Counted from the first letter of the stretch, positions 1-11,104 are shown. The stretch is 64,000 nucleotides of DNA from Coenobita brevimanus (GCA_032717465.1 CM064671.1:53295998-53359997), one strand, 5' to 3'. Translations and numbers: made by a program. Notes: a model not told the origin generated them from the sequence alone.

Positions 1-781
1 ATTCATTAGAAAAGCGCCACAAACCTCTGGCCCAAATATTTCCCACATCCTAAAATCTTGTCGTATTTAGTCTGAAATTACTTCCCAGAAAGTAAGCACA
101 TATATTTGTTTATGCTACTGTATTCCATCGACCTCACTCTCACAACACACTCAAGCCCCTTACAGCACACCACACATTTGACAAAATACTCTTACAACAT
201 ACGTTGTCGCCACTGTAAAGCAGTCCCTCATCCCATGGCATACTTACTAACCTCATGCCCTCACTTTCTCTACACTGTCTGCCTTTAATATCACGCGGTC
301 CTTCCTACTACAGGATAATATTTTGTCTCGTGCAGCTCACTGTCAAAACATTTATAACATTAAGCATAAATTCAGCTAACATTCATCGGGATTGCCGGTG
401 TGAAAAGGCCGGTTACCTGTAGTCCATCAGGTTTATGTACAGACGAGCCTGGGACCACAACAACAACACAGTGGAGGAGAAAGAACAATTTCCACTCGCC
501 GTCCCTCCAGAGAAAGTATGGTTTAAATGTGTAGGGAGGTCCATGAGTAACGCTCATCTTCCACTAATCAAGGTGATTTCTCGTGTGCTGCTGGGACGGC
601 CCAGTCACCGTTATCAATTACAATACTGCATCATTAACTCCTTTACTACTCTCACTACCACACCCATGCCCACACAGTCAGATTGATCTGTCCCCACAAC
701 ACTCGAGATATCGCCAGGTTTGGTTCTTGCAGAGTGCTATTTACTGGCCATCCTGTGAAATGCCATCTATAGTGCAAAAAG

Positions 782-783
<2 letters not shown>

Positions 784-830
<47 letters not shown>
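784..830. repeat. (CT)n microsatellite
   Basis: Uninterrupted CT dinucleotides. The same tract, shorter, is found at the equivalent place in copy 2 (10327-10362). Confidence 0.98.
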
Positions 831-831
<1 letters not shown>

Positions 832-1450
832 CATCACTACCCACTGTTACTTTCCCTAGCAAACGAAAACTCACTTTTCCGTGTCACTTTCCACTTTACC
901 CTTCTTTTTCTGTATTTTACTCTTTCTTTAACATTCCTATCCACTGACCTTTTGTATCATCTTTTCTAGTCACAGTTAATTTCATAAAACTTTGTTGGGT
1001 CTCATAAGTTAACTTAGCACGTCTTTTTTTTTTTTAATTAATATTTCAGTTATTACAAGTGCCCAAACCATAGCATTACAACCTTCTTTAAGCTTCGTAA
1101 CCATCCCTATAATGCAGTTTATGACACAGATTTACACGTTTCCTTCCTTTTCATCTTAAGTACAATAATCGTAATATCTTTCCCATATTCCACTTTCGCC
1201 AAGTACCCGCCCCCCCCGTCCTAAACATTCGAATGAATTATAAACTTCCAGCCAAAGCTCTTTTCGTGCACACTGATTCACCGTTCACATAAATTTATTC
1301 AAACTCTCTCAGCCGACGATATACTCTTAATTATATTTTACTTGACACTGTGAAAATAAAAGTTTCCAAGATCGAAATTATTCAAGTAAAATAAATGTTA
1401 ATGGAGATCGTCTCTACCTCTTCTAGTTCGAGAACTGAATATATACATAT

Positions 1451-1454
<4 letters not shown>

Positions 1455-1512
<58 letters not shown>
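1455..1512. repeat. (AG)n microsatellite
   Basis: Uninterrupted AG dinucleotides, with a shorter counterpart at 11066-11101 in copy 2. Confidence 0.98.
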
Positions 1513-1513
<1 letters not shown>

Positions 1514-2470
1514 AAACATTAAGTCACTGTGCTCCTGAATTTCTATTTTCATGACTTTCATATGTCCAAATCACCATAAATCATTTCACTTGATATTAGC
1601 TGTTAAATCCAACTTATCATCCTCAGTCCTACTTTTAACAAACGCTGTTTCATCTTTGTCTCACACGCCTTTCACAGTGTGTCGTGAGATAGATCTTAGC
1701 ACCTATTCACTAGTGATTTATTTCTCCAGTTTACATTTCAGCATCTTATTGTATATTATAGCAAACAACATCGATAATAAAACAACATAATATTTACGGT
1801 ACATTTGAATGCTACGGAGGAATATACAAAAAAAAAAAAAAATAGGAAGAGATGCTACTAATCCATTAGTGCTACACATTAGTGAAATATGCCGCAAGAG
1901 GATCGTGTTCAGACGTCATTTATACATACATTTTCTTGCCATTTACAAACATTTGTGTTATGCTTGGGAGAAATATATTCAAACTCTCGGTCTTAGTTAT
2001 AGCCTTGTTAATACCTCTTAGTACAAGGAGTCTTGCTTAATCGGAATAAAATATTATAGTACTAGGAAGAATGAACATGAATAAAATGCTATCGAAATGA
2101 AACAGTTCAAAATGCACATGTCCACTTCCTGTAAGTTAAATTGTCATTGTCACACCATCACACAGGGAGACTGCCTTCATTACGTTTATTGGATGTTTAA
2201 TGAGGTTAATTTTAATACCCTTTTTTGTTGTTGTCGTTGTCCATCCCCGAGGAAGTCATGTTTTCTTTTATCATAATACATCTGCAATGTATTAAGATGT
2301 ACCGTTTCGAAAGGGTTAGTGAACGAGTAATGGAAGTTTCTGAATTAGAACGTCAGGGATTTGCTGTAATAAACGAAATGACGTGTTCGGAATATAGAAG
2401 TTAAACTGTCACACGTCCTTGTGTGAATTTTCCCCTTATAACACCTCCCATTTACATTAAATATTGTTTG

Positions 2471-2798
2471 TATGTACTTTATCAGAATCGGAAGTTCAGT
2501 CTTGAAATATCTTTTGGACTTTCATTAAGGAAACAATAGCGATAATAACATATACTGAGGCAGGTGGTAGATAGTGTATTTAAATTCTGAAGTCGTAGTT
2601 GTTGTTGTCTTATACAGGGCTAAAACCAGAATCAAAGGGTTCATTAAAATTGACTTTAAACATGTTAGAAAAATAGAAACTCGACTCAATGGATTATTAT
2701 AACAATAACATAAAGATCCCCCCCCTCACAGAAATATACCGCTGACATACATCTCTGATAAAGCTATAAAACAGGTATATTATTGTCTCCATTCTTAC
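2471..2798. other. AT-rich non-coding stretch, nothing recognised
   Basis: It lies between the right end of duplication copy 1 and a candidate first exon on the minus strand. If that exon is real, this is the start of its first intron. No reading frame, repeat family or RNA was recognised. Confidence 0.6.
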
Positions 2799-2863
2799 CT
2801 TCGCCGATCAGAGAGGTGTAGAACAAATATCAAGGCTCCTTAGGCAGAGGTTCAGGTGTGTAT
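2799..2863 (-). other. Candidate 5' untranslated first exon
   Basis: On the minus strand a 65-base segment without ATG ends in GCGAAG followed by the donor GTAAGAAT. It begins at a TCATAC initiator-like sequence about 33 bases downstream of a TATA box. The gene it would belong to would run leftward out of the window, and no downstream exon was found in 1-2798. Spacing of TATA, initiator and splice donor is what is seen. That it forms a working promoter and exon is inference. Confidence 0.35.
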
Positions 2864-2888
2864 GAGTAACCCGAGTTGGGAGACTGAC

Positions 2889-2896
2889 CTTATATA
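2889..2896 (-). promoter_or_regulatory. TATA box of a candidate minus-strand promoter
   Basis: The minus strand reads TATATAAG here, preceded by a GC-richer stretch with CCGCCC. An arthropod-like TCAGTC lies about 10 bases downstream and a TCATAC initiator about 33 bases downstream, the latter at the usual TATA-to-start distance. Confidence 0.35.
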
Positions 2897-3165
2897 GGAC
2901 ACCGTGCACTGTGGGCGGAGCGTGATTTTATCTTGAGCGACTCTCTGCTGATAAATCATTCAAGTATATCTTTCATGCAAGTTTATTTTCCTCTTATTCA
3001 GTCAGTACCAATGATTAGGCAAAGTATATAGGCAGTCTTTCTTTAACTGTTTCATATGAATTTTCTATGACCAGCTATTCCACCGGCACCGATTATATTT
3101 TATTGCTAAATATGACAAAGAAATATTCATATGTGGCATATCTTTCTTTTTTGTATGAAAACTGG

Positions 3166-3166
<1 letters not shown>

Positions 3167-3251
<85 letters not shown>
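3167..3251. repeat. (CA)n microsatellite
   Basis: About 42 CA units, directly abutting the LINE fragment at 3252. Confidence 0.98.
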
Positions 3252-3252
<1 letters not shown>

Positions 3253-3601
3253 AAGCTTAAGGGACTTAAGCTACGAAGAAAGACTAAATAAACTGAATCT
3301 ACCAACACTACAGGAGAGAAGGAAAAGAGGTGACATGATAATGCTATATAAGTGCATATCAGGGAAGGAGAAAATAGACATAAATGATTACTTATCATAT
3401 GGAGAAGCATCAGCAAGAGGACACTGCAAAAAACTGCATAAGAAGAGAGGCGATAAAGACGTAAGGAAATTCAGTTTCCCAAACAGAGCAATTGATCAAT
3501 GGAATGCACTACCGAATGAAATAGTGTGTGCCAAAACAATTCACAAATTTAAGGATATGTACGATAAATATGGTTTAAGACACGGGACAGTACGAGCTTG
3601 A
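3252..3601 (+). pseudogene. pol: 3' end of a non-LTR retrotransposon RT ORF
   Basis: About 115 codons read open in one frame and end at a TGA at 3599-3601. The peptide has LSYEERLNKLNLPTLQERR, then RGDMI, then a RGHCKKL...KKRGD segment, then NRAIDQWNALPNEIV and FKDMYDKY. This is the typical C-terminal tail of CR1/L2-type LINE reverse transcriptase polyproteins, downstream of the catalytic domain. No RT catalytic motifs are present, so this is a 5'-truncated fragment. It is bounded on both sides by (CA)n arrays, so the open frame runs into the left array as poly-Thr-His, which is not part of the protein. Confidence 0.8.
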
Positions 3602-3647
3602 CTCATTCCCCTGTAAAGATACAATTAGGTAAGAACAATTAGGTGAG

Positions 3648-3653
<6 letters not shown>

Positions 3654-3727
<74 letters not shown>
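3654..3727. repeat. (CA)n microsatellite
   Basis: About 37 CA units, 50 bases after the LINE stop codon. Confidence 0.98.
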
Positions 3728-3731
<4 letters not shown>

Positions 3732-3844
3732 AAGACACAGAAGACCCCGAAGCGAAAATACTGCACATTTTGACCCTTCAACAAAGAGGAAGAAAAAAAA
3801 AAGATAATCCGTGGAACCATTATCTTTGAAAGACACCTCCTCTA

Positions 3845-4205
3845 TTGCCATTGCCATTTAAAAAGGATCAGGATGCAGATCCGTGGCAATACAGTATAGT
3901 GCGGGTTACCTAGAATCCGGATTAGAGTTCGCCCCTAAACTTAGTCACTTTTTTCTTGGCCCATGGCCCACCCATCCACAAAGTTACATCGAAATTCATT
4001 GAGATCTTTTGGAGATATTGCGGCAGGATCCAGATGCGGATGCACCAGGAAATTTTACCAATTCTTCTTTGGCTCATGGCCCACCCTTCCACAAGATAAC
4101 ATTGGATTTCTCTGAAAACTTTCGAGATATATTGTGAACTGACAATCAAACAAAAGAACATAGGTGAATACACAACCTACTCCAACTTCGTTGACGGAGG
4201 TAATA
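3845..4205 (+). repeat. Interspersed repeat ending in ...TTGACGGAGGTAATAA
   Basis: Two similar half-units of about 110 bases stand in tandem. Each contains the phrase ggcccatggcccaccc or a close variant, then ccacaa and gaaat or ggattt. The 3' end, acaacctactcc followed by gttgacggaggtaataat, also ends the related copy at 17810-18118. No coding capacity is seen. It fits a dispersed non-autonomous repeat of unknown mechanism. Confidence 0.65.
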
Positions 4206-4251
4206 ATCTGAAAAAATAGTGAGAGAGTATGGTTTGATTTAGATGCATAGT

Positions 4252-4254
<3 letters not shown>

Positions 4255-4297
<43 letters not shown>

Positions 4298-4308
4298 GGA
4301 GAGAGAGT
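4255..4308. repeat. (GA)n microsatellite
   Basis: GA dinucleotides with a short GAAAGAGG interruption near the right end. Confidence 0.95.
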
Positions 4309-4382
4309 ACAGAAGTACTAGAGAATTGTAGGATCATAAGCAGCTTAGGTAAGGTGAAGCACCAAATGCGGCTTTGCTAGAC

Positions 4383-4801
4383 TGTAGCACCTGCCATATG
4401 AATATCCTTCAAAAGCGACTACCTGGTCGAGCAGCTCCTTGTGATACCGTTACTAATGATTTCCAATAGTTGCTAATATCTGCTTATTAAATGGACATAA
4501 ATGATTTGTCAACCTTGTTTACTCTTCTGTAAATGTTAATGCACATAATATCTAACCTTGTATAATTATGCATGGATACTAGAAGTGTACGTGACTTAAT
4601 TTGCTGAGCTATGTCTAGCCTCTCCCCTAAATTTGCTGTGTCTGCCTTTCTTAGAAGCTGGGGCAAAGAGCACCTCGGCTTAGAGTCAGTTAGAAGCAGA
4701 CTACTAACCAGAGCATACCTGTGTTAAATCTAGTCAGATTTACAGTACTTAGGGAACTGACAACGGACTTTGAGCTTACCCCATTAAACTTGTTTCTTTA
4801 G
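4383..4801 (+). mobile_element. Possible LTR remnant next to a tRNA-Leu primer binding site
   Basis: The segment starts TGTAGCACCTG, carries ATTAAA about 20 bases before its end, and stops right before TGGTGGCAGCGGTG. That order (TG start, polyadenylation-like signal, then a primer binding site) is what a 5' LTR should show. The left boundary is a guess. No second copy of this LTR was found in the window, so an intact element cannot be shown. Confidence 0.4.
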
Positions 4802-4815
4802 TGGTGGCAGCGGTG
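4802..4815 (+). promoter_or_regulatory. Primer binding site, tRNA-Leu type
   Basis: TGGTGGCAGCGGTG is the reverse complement of the 3' end (CACCGCTGCCA plus CCA) expected for animal tRNA-Leu of the AAG/TAG type. It matches over 14 bases and lies directly after the LTR-like segment. The tRNA end is from general knowledge and was not found in this window. Confidence 0.55.
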
Positions 4816-5124
4816 AACACGAAAACTAACGTTTCCTATATTAACTTTACAAATATTTCTCACGAAGAGATGCCTCATACTGTGCGAAGCTGCCCTGCCA
4901 CACCTTATCTTGTGCACACTGCGACAGTCTTCTTTACCGCCTAGTCCAAGGATTACCCAGATTTAACCTGCTGGTGACCTGCACTGTGACATACTATCCT
5001 TGACTCTACTCCTGTCCGACCTGCTCTAGGGAAAAATAAACCCGTCAACGCCTGCCACGCTTGTGGAAATATGCCCTATGATCACTCACAGTCACCGCCT
5101 AGCAGCCTGCCCCGCGGTCTCCTA

Positions 5125-5672
5125 CCCCTCCCATTTCTAGTGAGATCCTCTCCTGCCACTGTGTTCTGCGCATTCCTGGTGAAATCCTCTCCTGCCACTG
5201 TCTTATGCGCATTCCTGGTGAGATCCTGTCCTGCCACTGTGTTCTGTGCATTCATGGTGAGATTTTGTCCTGCCTTTATTTTCTGGGAATTCCTGGTGAG
5301 ATCATGTCCTGCCACTGTGTTCTGCACATTCCTTGCGAAATCAAATCCTGCCCCAGTGTTCCATGCATTTCAGATGAGATCCTGTCCTGCCCCTGTGTTC
5401 CGTGCATTTCTGATGAGATCCTGTCCTACCACTGTGTCCCGCGCATTTCTGTTGAGATCCTGTCCAGCCAGTATGCTCTGCGCATTCCTGGTGAGATCCT
5501 CTCCTGCCACCGTGCTCTGCGGATTCCTGAAGAGATCCTGTCCTGTCCCTGTTTTATGGGCATCCTTGTTGAGATCCTGTCCTGTCCCAATGTTCCGAGC
5601 ATTTCTGGTGAGATTCTGTCCTGCCCCAGTGTTCCATGCATTTCTGGTGAGATCATGTCCTGCCGCTGTGCA
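5125..5672 (+). repeat. 39-bp minisatellite, about 14 units
   Basis: Units of exactly 39 bases of the form cattcctggtgagatcctgt followed by cctgccactgtgttctg repeat about 14 times with substitutions but almost no indels. Because 39 is divisible by 3, several frames on both strands stay open. One plus frame reads as 13-residue repeats such as FLVRSSPATVFCA. Conserved spacing with divergent units could mean old coding constraint or simply old tandem duplication. No known protein was recognised. It sits about 300 bases downstream of the LTR-like end and primer binding site. Confidence 0.9.
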
Positions 5673-5732
5673 AAAATCAAGTCATTGTCGCCTACCGCCA
5701 CTTCCCACAGAGCCAGTCATATTGATACCGTC

Positions 5733-5801
5733 TGTCTATCTATCTATCTACTGTATATACCTGGGCTGCTTCTTTCAAAAGGAGGATTGCCGAGACAGGA
5801 C

Positions 5802-5877
<76 letters not shown>

Positions 5878-5925
5878 TAGATATAGATATAGATAGATAT
5901 AGATAGATAGACAGTTATATAGATA
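5733..5925. repeat. Compound microsatellite TCTA / AC / AT / GATA
   Basis: Short TCTA repeats (5733-5751), a unique 50-base spacer, then (AC)n at 5803-5834, (AT)n and GATA or GATATA repeats to about 5925. Confidence 0.95.
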
Positions 5926-6129
5926 GATCATTTTGATGCTAATATTCGTTTCCATAATGTTAAAGTTTAATATAATCAATTTCTCAAAGAATATAACAAC
6001 GTAGAATCGTTATGATATTAATTATAGAAATATTGTTATTGTCACACCAAAAAAAAGAACCCGCAGGTGCAATTGGTATATGGAAAAATGTCGACAGAGT
6101 TGTTGATACTGTAGATGAGTGTATGTGAA

Positions 6130-6330
6130 TGAGGTGGACGGAAGGTGAGGAAGGAGGAGACCGAGGACGAAGTGAAAAGATGGGGTGGAGAGGTACTGCA
6201 TACGAATATGAATGTAAATGATGCGGATTGGAGGGAGGGCAGCCTGGTGACAGAGGATAGGCTGACATGGGCTAGATTTGTTGGCAGCAAAGCCTTCCGG
6301 ATCAAGACACGGGTTTTAGAGAGGGAAATA
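6130..6330 (+). pseudogene. Decayed 3' fragment of a LINE RT ORF
   Basis: Short plus-strand peptides in two frames, RRRPRTK with WKDGVE-like residues, then NVNDADWREGSLVTEDRLTW, resemble the RPRxRW...DRxxWR tail of endonuclease-type LINE polyproteins. Stops and at least one frame change interrupt it. Similarity to the tail at 53340-53400 is visible, but the exact family is uncertain. Confidence 0.4.
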
Positions 6331-6339
6331 CAATAGAAA

Positions 6340-6774
6340 TTAGTCATACATTTATTCCCTCATGAGGGCCCTGAGGGCTTTAAGTAATATTACTTAGTGT
6401 AGAAACTGAAGGTATGAATGACCACTGTACTAACATTTTACATAAGAAAAGAAAATCATTGTTAGGATATAATGAAATGTTTATTTAGTATGTGAGTCTT
6501 TTCACTTCATTTTTGAAATATGAAGAAGTATTTTTGTGGGTATTTTGCTGTCATCACCAGTTTATGATGATCTGATCGAGAGATTTTATCGAAGCGAGAT
6601 ATACGTGTAACTTTCACGCATCACTTCAGTACGAGAGTTCCTCATTAAGTCGTGTAAATTCGTCCGGAGATAACAACAGTATAAGAGTGAATTACTTCCG
6701 TATTATATAGAGGGTAAACGAAAAAGTTGGATCATTTACCGGCATGATGTTTTCCTTATCAGATCTCAAAATGT
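6340..6774. other. Non-coding, nothing recognised
   Basis: AT-rich sequence without conserved frames, tandem repeats or recognisable element ends. Confidence 0.5.
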
Positions 6775-6899
6775 ATGCCAGACGTACGCAAGCCGATAGG
6801 TACAATACAAACATACAAACACCAAGCCACCATATTTCACTGGTTCATTACCAGCCATAGTTACAATTTGCAGACTATTCTCACTGCCCTCTCTATAGT

Positions 6900-7370
6900 G
6901 CACTCAACACCGGACACTTATTCATCCCGTGCACTTAATTATCGCAACATATTCTCCTCATTCTCTAATGCAACTCCAGACGCAACAAAATTCTTAATCG
7001 CCTCAAGCATCACACTCTCACAACAAATTTTTAGCCCCAGACATTACAACTCGCTTACAGACATGCACCTTTCAATCAAAACACGTTCTTCTCTCACTGG
7101 TAGCCTATGTAGGTTTTCACACCACAGGACATCTATTCACCTGAAGGACCTCGCTTTCACAATACATTCCAAGCTCCTCATACCACAGCATGCTAACCTT
7201 AAGAACCGTTCTATGAAGACCCATTCTTCTCTTGCTGTAAATCATGTTCTCACGCCAAAACACACTTGAACACGTCATGCAGTTCAATCCCACAACACAC
7301 TCCATGTCCTTCATATCACAACACATTTAATCTCTTACACACATTACTGCGGCAATACATTCTGCCCGTA
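6900..7370 (+). repeat. Degenerate CA-rich tandem repeat
   Basis: Loose ~28-30 base units built around ctcacaacacactc and ttcatatcacaacaca recur with much divergence. The same phrases are found at 120-260 and 9680-9800 inside the duplicated block. A 164-codon open frame across it looks like a by-product of low stop density. Confidence 0.5.
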
Positions 7371-7859
7371 CTGTAATATAGCCTCCTTCCACTAAGTAGA
7401 CGTACTTCCGGTAGGTAAAAGAAGTATCTGTGCAGGAGAAGATATCTTCCGAAAATTTGCTTTTAACTAGTGATATCTTAGTTGACTTGGCGCCCATGGT
7501 CTTACCCGCCACCATTTATTTACCATCACAGGGGGTGGGTTGTATTATGGGAAGTAGTTATTGTTATTTTTTTAATGTGATTAATAGCTGATAGTTTGAG
7601 AAGGCTGGCACTTTCTATATTTACATGGGTTAAATAGTAATGTACGGCACTTGGGCTATAGATGCAGATAGGCACTGAACAGAGAAGGCCATATAATAAC
7701 CGAAAATAAGATCGAGTTCGTTGTTCATGAACCTGGTTCATGAAACTCTCAACTCTTGGGTATGAACCACAACATAGCCAAAGTGGGGCGATACTGTCTT
7801 TCTTAAAGCCATTCCATACACAAAGAATGCAGCAAATGCAGGGGAAACCTATTGTCATC
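7371..7859. other. Non-coding, nothing recognised
   Basis: No frame, repeat or RNA that can be supported. Short minus-strand frames near 7327-7515 and 7526-7861 have no recognisable content. Confidence 0.5.
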
Positions 7860-8310
7860 ATTTTCGGTGATATTTACATCTTTTGGGATTCCCCAGCAGT
7901 ATGTTCTCGATTTCTGTTGCTCTTCGGCACTCGGAGAAATTATAACTAATCAGCGCAGGAAGTGAGTGTAGGAGGAAGGGGTCTAGTCAGCTATCCTCGA
8001 AGAAGTAAAGAAATTAATTCAACAGGTAACATGCTCCTTTTGTGGGAAGATATTGTGGGTTAGGTTAGAGACTAGTCACTAACCTAACCTCACCTAACCT
8101 GACTTAACCCAAGCTAACCCAACCTAACCAAGACTAGGCACTAGCCTAACCTAACTTTACCCAACCTAATCGCTGATTAGACCCCCCCCCCAACGTCCCC
8201 ACACAAAGTGCCTGCGCTGATTAGTTCTAATTTCTCCGAGTGCCGATTAGCAACAGACATAGGGAATATGTTCCCCGGTAACCACCGAAACACTGCATCC
8301 GTAAGGATTA
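7860..8310. mobile_element. Foldback (inverted-repeat) element with telomere-like centre
   Basis: The left arm (about 7860-7990) and right arm (about 8170-8310) are inverted copies sharing cggcactcggagaaatta and actaatcagcgcagg. Identity continues outward through ttctgttgct and tttcggtg, and inward through ggggtcta.tcagc. The interior holds the TTAGG-like tract at 8050-8165. No transposase is present. It fits a non-autonomous foldback or MITE-like unit or a local inverted duplication. Confidence 0.7.
8050..8165. repeat. Degenerate TTAGG/CCTAA telomere-like tract
   Basis: Repeated aacctaacct, cctaacctga and ccaacctaacc variants fit the arthropod telomere unit TTAGG read on the other strand. 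The left end, ggttaggttag, and the start of the rest, ctaacctaacc, form a perfect hairpin around agactagtca. Too imperfect for a recent telomere end, so called interstitial. Confidence 0.65.
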
Positions 8311-8469
8311 TGCAAAACAGCGAGGCTGCTGCTTCAAGATGGTGTGGTAAACTATCTATATCTCTATCTATTCCCAGATGCCTTAATCCCTTACACAGGG
8401 TAGCCACAAACAAATCGCCTTCACGTCATCCTGCCCCCAGCCATTTTACTGCACTGCTCCCAATTCACG

Positions 8470-9085
8470 TCCCCCCTCTCTCATAATCTCTCCACTCTAT
8501 CCTTCCATCTCATCCTTGACCTTCCCCTCCCTCTCTCTCCCACCACCTCACTAACATACACTCTCCTCGTCAGTCTCTCACACTCCATCCTTTCCACGTG
8601 GCCAAACCACCTGAGTGTGTTTCTTTTAACACTTCCTATCACATCCACATCCACACCACAAAGCTTCTTCACATCCTTATTTGTCAGTCTGTCTCTCCAT
8701 GTGACTCCACAGGGCTCCTCTCAAATAACTCATTTCCACTGCTCTCACTCTTGACTTGTGTCCCTTCAGCAACGCCCAAGCTTCACCTCCATACGTTAAA
8801 GTTGGTATCAGAATAGTGTTATGTAATAACTTTTTCACTTCCATGCTCACTTCCCTGTTTCTTATTACTGCCTTCAAGGAACGAGCAACTTTTCTTCCTT
8901 GCTGTACCCTTCCAAGCACTTCACCCTCCAAACTTCCCTTCTTACTCATCACACTACCCAAGTACTTAAAAGTACTCCCATTTTCCATTTCCTCATCATC
9001 CAACCTCACTGTACATTCACTAACTTCACCTTTCTCGAAGACCATAACTTTACTCTTCTCTACAATTGTTAAAAATGTAAGCAAC
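8470..9085 (-). pseudogene. pol: LINE RT 3' region, decayed (family shared with 51840-53510)
   Basis: Two minus-strand frames carry the part of a non-LTR retrotransposon polyprotein that follows the RT active site. First come KSKVMVFEKGEV, FKYLGSVMSKKGS, VKKLLHNTILIPTLTYG and KSRVRAVEMSYLRG (9085-8680). After a stop and frame change come NTLRWFGHVERME, RRVYVSEV and RGRSRMRWKDRVE (8672-8484). The YxDD catalytic region would lie upstream and is missing, so this is a 5'-truncated copy. The order and wording match the plus-strand copy at 52960-53400, showing the same family. It ends near the foldback element, with no sign of activity. Confidence 0.85.
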
Positions 9086-9469
9086 TACCGAAACAGAACC
9101 CAAATTTAGTCTGATTTCTTTGATATTAAAATTACATGTTTGCATAAAGCTATTTATAGTATTAGTAACACTGTTAAGGAATACAACAAAAAAGCTTCAC
9201 TGTAAATCAGTGTATGGCATTCATTAGAATAGCTCCACCAACCTCTGGCATTAGTATTTTTTTTTTTATGTTTCCGACTCTTGGCAAAGGCTTCAGGGTC
9301 TATAGCTCGGGGGCAGTAGCCTATCCCAAGGCCCAGTCGTCCTCCTACACCTCTACATGTCACCACTTCGGCGCTAACACCCACCGTCCATATTGAATAC
9401 ATGCTAGGGCTGTGTCATACAGGACTGGTGTATTGGTATTAGTGGGGGTATTTTTATGACATGTCGGCG

Positions 9470-9605
9470 GGTCATCTGGTAGATCAGTAAAGTCTGCTTT
9501 TATGAAATTCAAATCCTTAAACTGTTCCCTGCCCCAGCCGAAATTCGAACCTGGGTCCATGAGGACTGCAGGCCGCTCTCCCTCACATATCCCAAAATTT
9601 TGTCG
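9470..9605 (-). mobile_element. tRNA-like SINE head inside copy 2
   Basis: Read on the minus strand, a pol III B-box-like GGTTCGAATTTCGGC follows a GGGAGAGCGGCCTGCAG stretch, as in tRNA-derived SINEs. It lies within the segment missing from copy 1, so an insertion specific to copy 2 is plausible. A tail and target duplication were not resolved. Confidence 0.4.
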
Positions 9606-10320
9606 TATTTGGTCTGAAATTACTTCCCCAAAAGTACGCACATACTATATTTGTTTATGCTACTGTATTTCATCGACCTCACTCTCACAACACACTCAAG
9701 CCCCTTACAGCACAACACACATTTGACAAAATACTCTTACAACATACGTTGTCGTCAATGTAAAGCAGTCCCTTATCCCATGTCATACTTACTAACCTCA
9801 TGCCCTCACTTTCTCTACACTGTCTGCCTTTAATATCACGCAGTCCTTCCTACTACAACATAATATTTTGCCTCGTGCAGCTCACTGTCAAAGCATTTAT
9901 AACATTAAGCATAAATTCAGCTAACATTCATCAGGATTGCCGGAATGAAAAGGCTGGTTACCTGTAGTCCATCAGGTTTATGTATAGACGAGCCTGTGAC
10001 CAAAGCAACAACATAGTGGAGGAGAGAGAGCAATTTCCACTCGCCGTCCCTCTAGAGAATGTATGGTTTAAATGTGTAGGGAGGTCCATGAGTAACGCTC
10101 ATCTTCCACTAATTCAGGTGATTTCTCGTGTGCTACTGGGACGGCCCAGTCACCGTTATCAGTTACAATTCTGCATCATTTACTCCTTTACTACTCTCAC
10201 TACCACACCCATGCCCACACCATCAGATTGATCTGTCCCCACAACACTCGAGATATCGCCAGGTTTGCTTCCTGCAGAGTGCTATTTACGGGCCATCCCG
10301 TAAATGCCATCTATAGTGCT

Positions 10321-10326
<6 letters not shown>

Positions 10327-10362
<36 letters not shown>
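10327..10362. repeat. (CT)n microsatellite
   Basis: Counterpart of 784-830 in copy 1. Confidence 0.97.
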
Positions 10363-10363
<1 letters not shown>

Positions 10364-11061
10364 CATCACTACCCACTGTTACTTTCCCTAGCAAACGAAA
10401 ACTCACTTTTCCGTGTCACTTTCCACTTTACCCTTCCTTTCTGTATTTTACTCTATCTTCAACATTCCCATCAAGTGACCTTTTGTATCCTCTTTTCTAG
10501 TCACAGTTAATTTCATAAAACTTTCTTGGGTCTTATAAGTCACTGAAAGATTAACTTAGCACATCCTTTTTTGTAAGTCCCTCATGAGCTTAACTGAATC
10601 TCGGGAAGTATAAAAACTAATTCATTAAAGTATTTCACTAGATTCAAAGGGTTAATATTTCAATTATTACCAGTGCCCCAACCATAGCATTACAATCCTC
10701 TTTAAGCTTCGTAACCATCCCTATAATGCAGTTTATAACACAGATTTACACCTTTTTTCCCTTTTCATCTTAAGTACAATAATCGTAATATCTTTTCCAT
10801 ATTCCACTTTCCCCAAATACCCCCTCCCTCTGTCCTATACAATCGAATGAATTATAAACTTCCAACCAAACACCTTTTTGTACACACTGATTCACCGTTC
10901 ACATAAATTTATTGAAACCCTTTCAGCCGACGATATCCTATTAATTATAATTTTCTTGACACTGTGACAATAAAAGTTTCCCAGATCGAAATTACTGAAG
11001 TAAATTAAAGTTAATGAAGATCATCTCTAACCCATCCAGTTCGAAAACTCAATATATACAT

Positions 11062-11065
<4 letters not shown>

Positions 11066-11101
<36 letters not shown>
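11066..11101. repeat. (AG)n microsatellite
   Basis: Counterpart of 1455-1512 in copy 1. Confidence 0.97.

Positions 11102-11104
<3 letters not shown>

Larger units (their letters stand above)
1..2470 (+). repeat. Copy 1 of a ~2.5 kb direct duplication
   Basis: This block matches 9219-12070 in the same orientation almost throughout. Shared landmarks in the same order are a CA-rich stretch near 110-290, a (CT)n tract, an (AG)n tract and a common right end near the text ttacattaaatattg. Differences are scattered substitutions and indels. Copy 2 holds about 330 extra bases near 9246-9590 and about 110 near 10540-10650. No reading frame is conserved between copies, so this is a non-coding repeat or segmental duplication. 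The left edge may extend beyond the window. Confidence 0.9.

Noticed and set aside
5071..5858. A secreted or repetitive 259-residue protein from the 39-bp array
   Set aside because: Several frames on both strands are open because the unit is a multiple of three. No start context, signal or family supports one frame over the others.
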